A DNA stretch of 21,693 bases. Origin: Promethearchaeota archaeon. GTDB taxonomy: Archaea; Asgardarchaeota; Lokiarchaeia; Sigynarchaeales; SOKP01. The stretch spans positions 1-21,693 of the forward strand of contig JAHLWT010000268.1 in NCBI GenBank assembly GCA_019057775.1, written 5' to 3'. This document shows positions 7,169 through 15,900 of the stretch, one piece after another; position 1 is the stretch's first letter, and every line of letters begins with the position of its first letter. Made by a program: the position numbers and the translations under genes. The notes under the pieces were generated by a model, which saw nothing but the letters and a program-made list of their open reading frames with translations, did no database searches and was not told the DNA's origin.

Positions 7169-7801
7169 CTATATAGCTACATACTCAATAGTTAATTGAT
7201 TAAACAAATCGTTAGAACTAGGTAAAAAATCATCAGTAGAAGAATATCCATTAATTTCTATATAATTTGTACCATTACTATATACAAACACAAATGAATC
7301 GATATAATGCCATGAAGAATCACTAGTGGATGATGTCGCATAATAATCAAGATAACTTTCGATTACACCATCTTTCAAAGGTCTTATCCTATAACTGCTA
7401 GAAGGACTAATACTACTCAACAACACAGAGATGTGAATTCGATACCAACCAGATTTTAATAATGCAATACGTGTATTAGTGTTTGAAACAGAAATATAGT
7501 CAGAATTATTCAATTTATTATCTCCAAATTCAAAAAGCCAATTATTCTGTACAGTATAAGGTGCATAATCTAGATTGTAATCAAGCGCATCCCATATACC
7601 CACAACTATAGTCCTTGTCAAATTATTAAACTCATCTATCAAATTATTAAACTCGTCTGTCAAATTATTAAACTCGTCTGTCAAATCATCAAGATCTGAA
7701 TTAGTGGTATTTTGACCATTCCACACTACAAATGCAAATCCAATCGCTCCAGCAGCTAAGATTATCACTATTAACCCTAAAGCTGTTCCGCCTCTTCCCA
7801 T
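7169..7801 (-). CDS. Membrane-anchored extracellular protein with coiled-coil stalk and jelly-roll-like head
   Basis: 210 residues. Residues 1-30 (MGRGGTALGLIVIILAAGAI and on) are a single hydrophobic helix, probably an uncleaved signal anchor. Residues about 36-63 are four heptads, three of them (L-T/I-D-E-F-N-N) nearly identical, predicting a trimeric or dimeric stalk. Residues about 65-210 are rich in beta strand, Ser, Asn and Tyr (SGWYRIHISVLLSS, YSNGTNYIEINGYSS, NQLTIEYVAI). The strand spacing resembles C1q/TNF-like jelly rolls, which trimerise, but the resemblance is weak. Proteins of this layout seem frequent in Asgard genomes. The Asn-rich heptads offer N-glycosylation sequons. A surface display or adhesion role is inference. 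The gene is transcribed alone towards hppA. Confidence 0.75.
   Translation of the reverse strand: MGRGGTALGLIVIILAAGAIGFAFVVWNGQNTTNSDLDDLTDEFNNLTDEFNNLIDEFNNLTRTIVVGIWDALDYNLDYAPYTVQNNWLFEFGDNKLNNSDYISVSNTNTRIALLKSGWYRIHISVLLSSISPSSSYRIRPLKDGVIESYLDYYATSSTSDSSWHYIDSFVFVYSNGTNYIEINGYSSTDDFLPSSNDLFNQLTIEYVAI
7619..7702. repeat. 21-bp tandem repeat inside the stalk region
   Basis: Three 21-bp units (7619-7639, 7640-7660, 7661-7681), CAAATTATTAAACTCGTCTG in units 2 and 3 with a final T, unit 1 differing at two bases, then a degenerate fourth copy at 7682-7702. Each unit encodes one heptad on the minus strand, so copy-number change would lengthen or shorten the stalk by whole heptads without a frameshift. 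Confidence 0.85.
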
Positions 7802-8155
7802 TATTTATCACTTTTAATTTTTTTTAAATTTGATTATTATTATATCATTTTAGAATTGCTTAATATTCCTAAATATTTAATGTTCTACTAATAAATTAGA
7901 ACTTTTTATGAAAAAAGTCATGAAATAAAGTAAAAGAAATCATTAGCAACTTCAATATTTATGATATTCTTATTGCTCTTCAATCGGAGCTGGATTACTG
8001 TTTTTCTAAACTGATTCTAAAAATCTAAAAGGGAATAAAATGTCTAATTTTTTTATATATCCTTATTTTTTTTAATTAAACTGTGTTAATTGTTATTGGA
8101 AAATTACATATAAAGATAATTTTCTTCCTTCGGTTATCTAAAAAGTGATGAAATA
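7802..8155. other. 354-bp AT-rich intergenic region
   Basis: It separates the divergent surface-protein and GNAT genes. I see promoter-like AT tracts and no ORF, tRNA or strong repeat. The right end holds the SD (GTGATG, 8145-8150) of the GNAT gene. Confidence 0.6.
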
Positions 8156-8968
8156 TTGAGTAAAATCGTAAAAGAGATATCTTTAGCATCGATAAATTTC
8201 TATTTAGAGAAAAATTTAGATGATTTTTATACCAAATCTTCAAAACATCATAATTTCCTCTCCTCACATATAGAAAATAAGATAAGTTGGGTCTCTTCTA
8301 TAAAAACAGATTGGCCTAAAGCTATATTTAGAGCTGATTTTGAAAATTTAAATGTTGAGAATGAGATAAAAATAGTTAAAAAATTAATTCAAGGTAAACA
8401 AGCCCCAAATGGATGGACAGTTGGACCATTAACAAAACCTAATAACTTGGGTATCTTTCTGGAGAAAATTGGCTTTTCAAATGTCTACCAGCAAGCAGGA
8501 ATGACACTTGATTTAGAAGATCTTAAACATCAAATATCGGACGAAAGTGAATTATTTGTGGAAATTGTTGAGGATACAGAACATTTAAAGCAGTGGGCTG
8601 AAGTTGTATCATCAGTTTTTAGAATAAAAGTAGATTTTGAGTTAATGGAATACCTACTTTTAGAACCTGAAGCAACATTCTATATTGGAAATTTAGAAGG
8701 AAAACCTGTTTCCTCTTTGATGCTCTATCTATCTTCAGGAGTGGCTGGTCTTCACGCGGTATCAACATTAAAAGAATACAGAAATCGGGGATTTGGACTG
8801 ACTATAAGTAGGAAGGCACTAATAGATGCGTTTAAAATAGGGTTTAAAGTTGGAGTACTCCAAGCATCAGCTTTAGGTGAAAAAATTTATAGAAAAATGG
8901 GATTTCAAAAATATTGTGACATTATATCTTATGAATTAGGAGAAAATAAGATGTATTTAGAGGAGTAA
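8156..8968 (+). CDS. GNAT-family N-acetyltransferase
   Basis: 270 residues. The C-terminal half carries the GNAT fold: FYIGNLEGKPVSSLMLYLSSGVAGLHAVSTLKEYRNRGFGLTISRKAL shows strands 3-4 and the acetyl-CoA pyrophosphate loop (R-N-R-G-F-G, the Q/RxxGxG/A motif), followed by ALGEKIYRKMGFQKYC, the typical motif B segment with YxxxGF. The N-terminal half (1-130) looks like a degenerate GNAT-like or accessory domain, as in two-domain acetyltransferases; its sequence NGWTVGPLTKPNNLGIFLEKIGF fits this. The acceptor substrate is not predictable. The start is TTG at 8156; an upstream ATG is blocked by a stop after three codons, and GTGATG provides an SD. The 3' end is 13 bp from the convergent aldo/keto reductase. 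Confidence 0.85.
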   Translation: MSKIVKEISLASINFYLEKNLDDFYTKSSKHHNFLSSHIENKISWVSSIKTDWPKAIFRADFENLNVENEIKIVKKLIQGKQAPNGWTVGPLTKPNNLGIFLEKIGFSNVYQQAGMTLDLEDLKHQISDESELFVEIVEDTEHLKQWAEVVSSVFRIKVDFELMEYLLLEPEATFYIGNLEGKPVSSLMLYLSSGVAGLHAVSTLKEYRNRGFGLTISRKALIDAFKIGFKVGVLQASALGEKIYRKMGFQKYCDIISYELGENKMYLEE

Positions 8969-8981
8969 AAAATCCGTTTAA

Positions 8982-9809
8982 TTATTCAATATAAAATAGT
9001 TTGAGTTCTGCTCCTGTCAACTTTATATCTGCCGCTGCTGCATTAGCTTCTACATGTTTGATTTGAAATGCTTTGGGAATCGCTATGACATTTTCATGAT
9101 TAATGAGCCAAGCAAGTGCTATTTGTTGAATACTCGCGTTGTGTGATGTAGCTACCCCCTCTAATTTTTCTTTAAAATCCCCCTTTAAATTTGTATAACC
9201 CCTATGACCTAAAGGACTGTAAGCAGTTAAGATAACTCCTTCTTTCTTATAATAAGGTAATGAATTATGAATATGTTTTTGACTCTTAATATTTGCACGG
9301 AGTTGATTTGCGACTATCTCTGATTTTTTGAGTAGACTCTCTGCTTCTTTGAATTGATCGACAGAATAATTGCTCACACCGATATATCGAATTTTTCCAT
9401 CATCTAGCAGTTGTTCCATCACCCTCATATGTTTTTTGATTTTGGAAAACACAAATGAAGGAAAGTGTACCAGATATAAATCTAAATATTTTACGTCTAA
9501 TCTCTCTAAACTTTTATTGCATGCTTTTATCATTGAATTATATCCAACATGTTTAGGAAATAGCTTACTTGTTATAAATAAATCATCTCGATCGTATTCT
9601 TTTATTACCTCTCCAATAATCCTTTCCGATGTACCAGAATTATAAAGCTCTGCAGTATCAATATGGGTCATTCCAAGTTCTATTCCCTTTCTTAGCGAAT
9701 TTTTCCATGCTTCATAATATTCTTTATCTTTTCCTCCCTTAATTCCCATTGTCCCTTGTCCAAGTACAGGGATCTGTTCTCCAGTCTTACGTAATTGAAC
9801 TTTTCTCAT
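8982..9809 (-). CDS. Aldo/keto reductase
   Basis: 275 residues, the usual size for a single (beta/alpha)8 barrel. The catalytic tetrad is complete: Asp51 and Tyr56 in HIDTAELYNSG, Lys82 in ITSKLF, and His115 in LYLVHFPS. The C-terminal NADP(H) phosphate-binding segment reads AIPKAFQIKHVEANAAAADI. It would reduce aldehydes or ketones with NAD(P)H in the cytoplasm; the substrate cannot be inferred from position. Similar to the AKR5-like/2,5-diketogluconate reductase group in overall look. ATG start; AGGGACAA lies some 17 bases upstream, rather far for an SD. The closely convergent GNAT gene on the other strand suggests no functional link. Confidence 0.92.
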   Translation of the reverse strand: MRKVQLRKTGEQIPVLGQGTMGIKGGKDKEYYEAWKNSLRKGIELGMTHIDTAELYNSGTSERIIGEVIKEYDRDDLFITSKLFPKHVGYNSMIKACNKSLERLDVKYLDLYLVHFPSFVFSKIKKHMRVMEQLLDDGKIRYIGVSNYSVDQFKEAESLLKKSEIVANQLRANIKSQKHIHNSLPYYKKEGVILTAYSPLGHRGYTNLKGDFKEKLEGVATSHNASIQQIALAWLINHENVIAIPKAFQIKHVEANAAAADIKLTGAELKLFYIE

Positions 9810-9940
9810 ATCTATAAAAAATTGTCCCTAAAATTTATTCCCTTTTATTTTAATATATTAATACTATAGAAAATCAATTTCAAACTATTTTAATGTACTT
9901 TTGTGAAATTGAGCAAATATAACGAAATTAAAGATAAAAA

Positions 9941-9948
9941 TTTAAATA
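9941..9948 (+). promoter_or_regulatory. TATA box of the RNase P RNA gene
   Basis: TTTAAATA, preceded by a purine-rich BRE-like AAAGATAAAAA, lies about 25 bases before the predicted RNA 5' end at 9970, the spacing expected for an archaeal promoter. Confidence 0.6.
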
Positions 9949-9969
9949 CTAATCTTACTTTTAAAACAG

Positions 9970-10297
9970 AGACGAGTGAGATATGGAGCTGACGGTGAGC
10001 TTGACTCGCTGAGGAACTTCACCCCTCTCTCCAAGCGAGGTGTAGATAACTACTACGGTGAGAATCGTATTTTAGCAACTGAAACGACACTGCCTTCTTA
10101 CACATATTAATGATTTGGATATAAGCCAGAGAAATTGTAGGAAGGAATGGTTGGAACGAGCTAAAACCTTGGTGCAAGGCCAAATGAAAGCGTTAAAGCA
10201 CTTGGAGCTAGCTTTAGGTAGGCCGCATAGTTTGATGCTCCAACTGTCTCTGGTGACGGATACAGTACAGAAGGGTGAGTATGTATCTCAAGCGTCT
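9970..10297 (+). ncRNA. rnpB: RNase P RNA (catalytic RNA for tRNA 5' maturation)
   Basis: About 328 nt, a normal archaeal length. The ends pair as helix P1: AGACG (9970-9974) with CGTCT (10293-10297), a tandem G·A mismatch, then TGAGATA (9977-9983) with TATCTCA (10284-10290). Conserved region I, GAGGAACTTCACCC (10011-10024), and conserved region V, ACAGAAGGGTGAGTAT (10267-10282), align with bacterial GAGGAAAGTCCGGG and ACAGAACCCGGCTTAT. They pair as P4 through TTCACCC (10018-10024) and GGGTGAG (10273-10279). GCAAGGCCAAAT (10174-10185) and GGTAGGCC (10217-10224) match the core segments after the specificity domain, and GAAACGACACTGCC (10081-10094) fits conserved region II. It is markedly less AT-rich than its flanks. 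I could not place the GGU loop of P15 that binds tRNA CCA. Reading frames inside it are not genes. Confidence 0.95.
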
Positions 10298-10337
10298 AAT
10301 TTTAAAATATGTTTAATTACTTTTAATTCAATAAAAT

Positions 10338-11165
10338 ATGTCAATTAATGATATTCCTATTTTAGGTGATGTCCAAGAGACGATGCTAGGTCCCTTATGG
10401 GCTCGAGCAACGTACTGCGTCTTGTATCCTGAGATTCTAAACGATCCAAAAGCAGCTCAAATCATTAAAGATGTAAGTTATGATTTCACTGAAACAAAAA
10501 AGTATCTTGATGAATGGCGAGCACTTGGACTACTGGTTAGAGCAAAAAGTTTTGACGAGGCTTTAAAGGACTATATTGATAAATTTCCAAACGCTACAGT
10601 TGTGAATATTGGGGCTGGATTAGACACTACTTTTTATCGATTAGATAATGGTACAATTAAATGGTATGACTTAGACTTACCTAATGCTATACAATATCGT
10701 AGGAAATTCATAACTGAAACTTCTAGGAATAAATTTATTGCAAAATCAGCCTTTGATTATAGCTGGTTTGATAATATTGAGTTTTCTCAAGAAAAGGGAA
10801 TATTTTTTATTGCTGGGGGTTTTATTTATTATTTTAAAGAAGAAGAAATCTCATCCCTTCTAAGTGCTATGGCTGAACGATTTCCCGGAGGGGAAATTGT
10901 ATTTGATTGTATTTCCAAATTAGCAGTTAAGGTTGGTAATAAACGAGCAAAAAAATACGGCAGTGAAGAACCTGTTTGGCACTTAGCAATAGGTAATCCT
11001 GAAAAAAAAATCTCTCAGTGGTCGAATAAAATTAAAGTAATAGACTGGTTTACAATGTGGGATCGAACATCAATCAATGCTGATTGGAGTGAAAAGACTC
11101 AGAAAATGATAAAAAGGACCGAACGTCTAAAAACTGCTAAAATCGTTCTGTTAAAATTTATTTGA
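10338..11165 (+). CDS. LCMT/PPM1-family SAM-dependent O-methyltransferase
   Basis: 275 residues. The central part VVNIGAGLDTTFYRLDN (about residues 90-106) is the SAM-binding motif I of the leucine carboxyl methyltransferase family, with the typical G-x-G-x-D-T-x-x-x-R-L. WYDLDLPNAIQYRRKF carries the acidic D-L-D-x-P motif II, and FFIAGGFIYYFKEEEISSL is the post-II strand and helix. Upstream, ETMLGPLWARATY is the family's N-terminal helix. Prokaryotic members are often labelled polyketide O-methyltransferases, but substrates are mostly unknown. It starts 40 bp after the RNase P RNA; TTTAAAATA (10302-10310) could serve as its own TATA box, making a nearly leaderless mRNA. No SD is visible. Its 3' end is 31 bp from the convergent glutamine synthetase. 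Confidence 0.88.
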   Translation: MSINDIPILGDVQETMLGPLWARATYCVLYPEILNDPKAAQIIKDVSYDFTETKKYLDEWRALGLLVRAKSFDEALKDYIDKFPNATVVNIGAGLDTTFYRLDNGTIKWYDLDLPNAIQYRRKFITETSRNKFIAKSAFDYSWFDNIEFSQEKGIFFIAGGFIYYFKEEEISSLLSAMAERFPGGEIVFDCISKLAVKVGNKRAKKYGSEEPVWHLAIGNPEKKISQWSNKIKVIDWFTMWDRTSINADWSEKTQKMIKRTERLKTAKIVLLKFI

Positions 11166-11196
11166 TTAAATCGATTACTTTTTCTCAGCTGAGCTT

Positions 11197-12483
11197 CTAA
11201 TAGTTAAAATATTCTTCAAGTTCCCATTCTTTTTCTCTATTTTTAGATCTGGCTTCGCTAAAATCTTGAAGTTCTGCTCGTTTATTTTTTACATAGTTCT
11301 GTACAAATACTTTTCCAAAGATTTTTTTTATCCATGAGCTTTTCTCAAAGGCATCTAGAGATTCTTTTAAATCTTTAGGAAGTCTCCCAATTCCTAAATT
11401 TTGTCGCTCCTCTTCAGTTATTAAATCAATATTTTTAAGAGTTGGTTTGTTGGGTTCAATTCTTTTTTTTATACCATCTAAACCAGCAGCTAGCAGTATT
11501 GCGCTTCCTAAGTAGATATTCATCATTCCATCTCCGGCTCTATATTCTATATGAGAAGACTTTTCATAACCGGGAACACGTATCAAAGCAGTTCTATTTC
11601 CTATACCCCAGGAAACATGAACGGGTGCTTCATGATGAGGGGTTAAACGTTTATAAGAATTGGTAATTGGATTTAATATTGCTGTTATTTCTTTAATATG
11701 GTATTGAATGCCTCCTATAAAATATTTAAGGACTTCACTGATACCTCTTACTCTATCAGAAAAAATATTTTCATTATTCTTAATCAGATATAAGTGAAGA
11801 TGTAATCCACTTCCCGCCATTTCTTCAAATGGTTTGGGCATGTAAGTACTAATTAAATCGTCATAAAACGCCCTGACTTTTGTAATAAGTTTTGCTGTTT
11901 GGACATTGTCTGCTTGTTTAAGGGCATTATCAGCAACAAATTCAACCTCTTGTTGACCAGCTCCGAATTCATGGTGGATTGTCTTAACACCGATATCCAT
12001 TTTTAGCATATCATCAGTAATTCGGCGCCGAAGATCTTGGAATTTATCTTTTGGCATAGTATCCATATAGCCGCCGTTATCAGCAGGTTTAAACTCTTTG
12101 GTAACAAAGTACCATTCCAATTCTGGTCTTGTTTGAAATTGGAAACCCCCTAATTTAGCCTTGTTAACGATTTTCTTCAATATCCCTCGAGGACATAGCG
12201 GATATGGGTCTCCTTGGTTATCAGTTAAATCACAAATAAAACGACCAACTCTTGGATTCCAAGGAAGAATTGAAAAGGTATTATAGTCTGGAACAACTCG
12301 CATATCACTTTGCTCAGTTGTAAGAAAACCTAAACTGGATCCATCAACTCCAGTTCCATCTTTTAATTCTTCCCATAAATTTGCCGGAAACTCAACAGCT
12401 TTTAATTCTCCTAAAATTGTTGTAAAATGAAACTGGATATAATCTATAGCTTTTTCTTTAAAGATTTTGAGGAAATCAGTCAT
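11197..12483 (-). CDS. glnA: Glutamine synthetase (type I)
   Basis: 428 residues, slightly short for GS-I. It joins ammonia to glutamate with ATP. Seen: beta-grasp domain with VDGSSLGF (46-53; Asp47 in the ammonium-binding motif), metal-site stretch HHEFGAGQQEVEF (170-182), GSGLHLHLYL (224-233), NPITNSYKRLTPHHEAPV (271-288, with flap Glu284), and NRTALIRVP (296-304). Deviations: GQQE where most enzymes have GQHE; RAGDGMMNIYL (315-325) where most have R-x-P-D-x-x-x-N-P-Y-L; and no Tyr in the adenylylation loop region (NIDLITEEER), so no adenylylation control. It could be a true synthetase of a divergent archaeal branch or a GlnA-like ligase for another amine. DUF6485-like gene lies 59 bp upstream on the same strand. 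Confidence 0.9.
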   Translation of the reverse strand: MTDFLKIFKEKAIDYIQFHFTTILGELKAVEFPANLWEELKDGTGVDGSSLGFLTTEQSDMRVVPDYNTFSILPWNPRVGRFICDLTDNQGDPYPLCPRGILKKIVNKAKLGGFQFQTRPELEWYFVTKEFKPADNGGYMDTMPKDKFQDLRRRITDDMLKMDIGVKTIHHEFGAGQQEVEFVADNALKQADNVQTAKLITKVRAFYDDLISTYMPKPFEEMAGSGLHLHLYLIKNNENIFSDRVRGISEVLKYFIGGIQYHIKEITAILNPITNSYKRLTPHHEAPVHVSWGIGNRTALIRVPGYEKSSHIEYRAGDGMMNIYLGSAILLAAGLDGIKKRIEPNKPTLKNIDLITEEERQNLGIGRLPKDLKESLDAFEKSSWIKKIFGKVFVQNYVKNKRAELQDFSEARSKNREKEWELEEYFNY

Positions 12484-12542
12484 TTTTTTTGGGCTTACTG
12501 AGATTTCTTTTAGTATAATAGAATGTTTTCATTTAACGCAAT

Positions 12543-12749
12543 TTATTTACTTCCAATTAGACTTGCGAAATATTCAAAATCCCGATTGTAAGATTTCTCA
12601 GCTGATTTAGATATTTTTGCAAATACACATCCTGGTAGTTGGTTCATGGAAAGGTGATAATCAATACATTCGCAACATTTACCTCTTCTATGACAATTAT
12701 AAGTGCATGTACAGCTATTTTTTATTACACCTTGATTACATTCGTTCAT
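12543..12749 (-). CDS. Small Cys-rich protein, DUF6485-like
   Basis: 68 residues with eight cysteines (4, 13, 15, 19, 25, 26, 28, 41). The pattern NECNQG, CTCTYNCHRRGKCCECIDYH, then LPGCVF matches a small family I know as DUF6485, found mostly in anaerobes. It probably binds a metal or Fe-S cluster; the function is unknown. No signal peptide. The ATG is followed directly by the family's N-terminal motif, which fixes the start. It lies upstream of glutamine synthetase on the same strand, 59 bp away, so co-transcription is possible, but a functional link is not shown. Confidence 0.82.
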   Translation of the reverse strand: MNECNQGVIKNSCTCTYNCHRRGKCCECIDYHLSMNQLPGCVFAKISKSAEKSYNRDFEYFASLIGSK

Positions 12750-12866
12750 GAAATTACTTTCAATTGTTTTAATTTCTATAAAATTAATTAGGTTAAATAA
12801 ACCATAGGTTATAAGTTAGATTATCTAATTGTTACAATTCTATGTTAATTTATTGAATCATTTACT

Positions 12867-12891
12867 AAAAAAAAAGTTAAAAAAAAAAAAA
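12867..12891 (-). terminator. Double T-tract after the PPC-repeat protein gene
   Basis: On the minus strand, a run of 13 T is followed by AAC and a run of nine T, starting 12 bases after the stop of the large surface-protein gene. It is a strong archaeal oligo-T terminator. The rest of the gap (12750-12866) shows no gene. Confidence 0.6.
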
Positions 12892-12903
12892 GTTTAATAA
12901 AAG

Positions 12904-15900
12904 TTACTTACGATTGAATTTACTTCTTTTCAGTTTGAGTACTACAATTGATGCAACACCGAATACTGAGCCCAACAAAATAATTATATCGTAACCTGGT
13001 ATATCTTCAATTGGAATATCTTCTTTTGTCTTCCAAAGCATATTGTAGACATTTCCTGTATTATCTCCAAAAACCTTGATATAGTAAGTACCATTAGATC
13101 GAAGTCGATATACAATGAAGTCATCATCTTCCATCGTGAAATTACCAATTATCTTTCTTAAGCCATCATCATAGACTTCAAAGCCCATCAATCCTTCAGC
13201 AGAATCATAAAATAATTCTACTATTAGTATTAATCTTTCGGGCGTTACAAAGATTTCAAACCAATCTTGATCGTATTGAACACCAAACCCTAAGTAGTGT
13301 TCTAGCTCCTGTCCTTCTCTAAAACTTAAATCTGTGGCATTGATAAAATTATCGTTTTCTTCATATGCGTCTTCACTAAAATCGGTTCGTATATCATCCC
13401 ACCAGAGATCGTACTCATTTTCTGCGTTATCACCCCAGATTTGAATGTAGTATTCACCCCAATCTGGAACTGTAGTGTTGATGCTAATTACACCTCTATC
13501 AGTTGTATTTTCTGCCCTGAGAATTTGATTGTCATTGTATAGAGCAAGGTTAATATCTCCTTGTGAAAAATTAAATTCAAGTTCAATGTATACACGTAAA
13601 AAGTGTGGTGTAACATCTATCATATACCAATCATCATCTCCTTGAACTGCTAAACCGCAAACATCGCTTAACCATGTCTGTTCATCGTCCCATAATCCAT
13701 ACGCTTCCCACAGATCATTATTCATTTCATAACAATCATCACCGCAAATAACTGGAGCTCCAGCAGTCCAATAAAGATCATACCAATTTCCATTAAAATG
13801 TCCATCAACACGAATATAATATGTGCCACTTGAAGGATTATTAACCTCAATGACTGCATAACCTTCACCCATTTCAATGTGATCCCCTCGCGGACTATTA
13901 AAACTATCGAAAAGTTCAATAAAAATGTCTCCTTGATATAGATCAAAATTTACTTCAATTCTGAGATTTTCAACTCCTTCTCCTATATCAAACCTGTACC
14001 AGTCTATATCAAATTGCCTTCCTTCACCCAAAATCTTAGATAAACACCAACCCTCGTAGGATGTAAGATCAAATGCATCCACTGGATCCTCGCCTGCTTC
14101 ATAGGGATCATCTCCCCCCCTATTGACCCCAATATCTAAGTCATAGTTAACTCGAGAATCTCCACTAGCATGATACACTCGAATTAGCCAATCTCCTGGC
14201 ATATGGGCAGTATATGATATATATTCATTGTCATCACTAGAATAAGAGCCATCTTGTTGAATATTAGCGGGATCATAAAGTTCTAATTCCAAATCCCCGT
14301 CCCAGTGATTGAAGTATATATAAATATCGATGATATCACCTAAATTTAAAAATAGATGAAACCAATCCTCATCATAATCTATAATCCGTAGATCAGGATA
14401 ATAATTTGGGCTTACAAACGAAGCGCTCCAATAATCATCATTGTCTTCGAAGTAATCATCAAATGCTCCACTCCACCAGAGATCGTAGGAATTGCTCATA
14501 TTAGCCCCAAAGACCTTTATGTAATACCAATCCGACCAAGGCACGAGCATGTCAATAGATTCATAATCATCATAAGAATAACTTCCTCCTAATAAAGTAG
14601 TATTACTGTAATAGACTTCCAAGTCGATATTTCCGAGCATGTGTGAAAAACTCAATTCCACATGTGCTTCTCCTGAATCCAGGTAAATCATATACCAATC
14701 GTCATCTTGCTGGATTGCAGGTCCAGAAGGAAGCCAAGAAGCCGCATCTGGGAGGTAATAAGCTTCCCATTTATAATCATTTTCTTCATATGGATCAAAA
14801 AGGGGATTGTCCTCCCAACGTAAATTATATTGATTTCCTGTAAAATCACCATAAACGTGAATATAATATTCCCCTTCCCAGGGAACATTAATACCGATCC
14901 ATGTATCGTCAGTCCAAGCTATCCAGTTATTATAAGGATCAATCCCATCGTAATAAAAAATCTCGAATTCAATATATCCATAAGCGTCATCATTATCCAC
15001 ATCGACAATAAGATGCATTTCATCCCAGGATACATTCACTTTGTACCAATCATCATCATCAGATATTAAATCCCAATGCCATATATTTTCTTCACTTGGA
15101 CCAGAAAGATCGGTTGCATTTATCCAATCATCATTTTCTTCAAATGGATCATCGAAAGGGACTATGTCAAACCACAAATCATATTCATTTCCTTGGTTAC
15201 CATAATGTATTTTGATATAATATGTCGTTGGCACTGTAATTACCGGAAGTACATAATTGATATATTCATTATCATCTGTAGAAGATCCCCATGCAACGTC
15301 AAAAATACTATTATCATAAAGTGTAATATCGATATCCCCCTCATAATGATTAAACATTAAATCTATTAAAAGACGTTCCTCTCCAGGATTTATGGTAAAA
15401 TTATACCAGTCATCATTATGCTGTCGGCCATTTCCATTATGAGAAGAAAGCAACATCCCCCTATTAAATGAAATATCATACGCAAAATACCATTCATTAT
15501 TCATTTCATACATATCATCGACAATATGAGTTGTCCATTTAAGATCGTACGTATTCCCTGAATTAGTACCAAAAACCTCTATATAATAATAACCAGCCCA
15601 TGGAGCAAACCAATCGATGTATTCATCATTAGTTGTCGAGAATAAATTAAGCCATATATTGTTATAATCGTCCCAAATGCGTACATTAATATCATCTACG
15701 GGTAGAATGTGTTTAAAAGTCACATTAACTTTTATGTGTTCATGTCCTATTGGAATATAAATCATATAATAATCAGTATCCAATTGGGTACCATTACCAC
15801 TATAAGAAGATAACCATGTAGCATTTAAAAAAGTAATATCAGTTGCAGTACTAATGTCATTATTAGGTTCATAACTATCCTCTAAAGCACTAGTAGAAAG

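Noticed and set aside
10115..10348. 77-codon open frame on the plus strand
   Set aside because: It lies almost wholly inside the RNase P RNA; the conserved RNA motifs and pairing explain the sequence, and the peptide looks like nothing known.
12867..12891. Poly-A tracts as a possible repeat or origin
   Set aside because: They sit directly after the stop codon of a minus-strand gene, so termination explains them.
14643..15360. Several plus-strand frames within the PPC-repeat gene
   Set aside because: They are antisense to a repetitive, acidic coding region, and their similarity to one another comes from the repeats.
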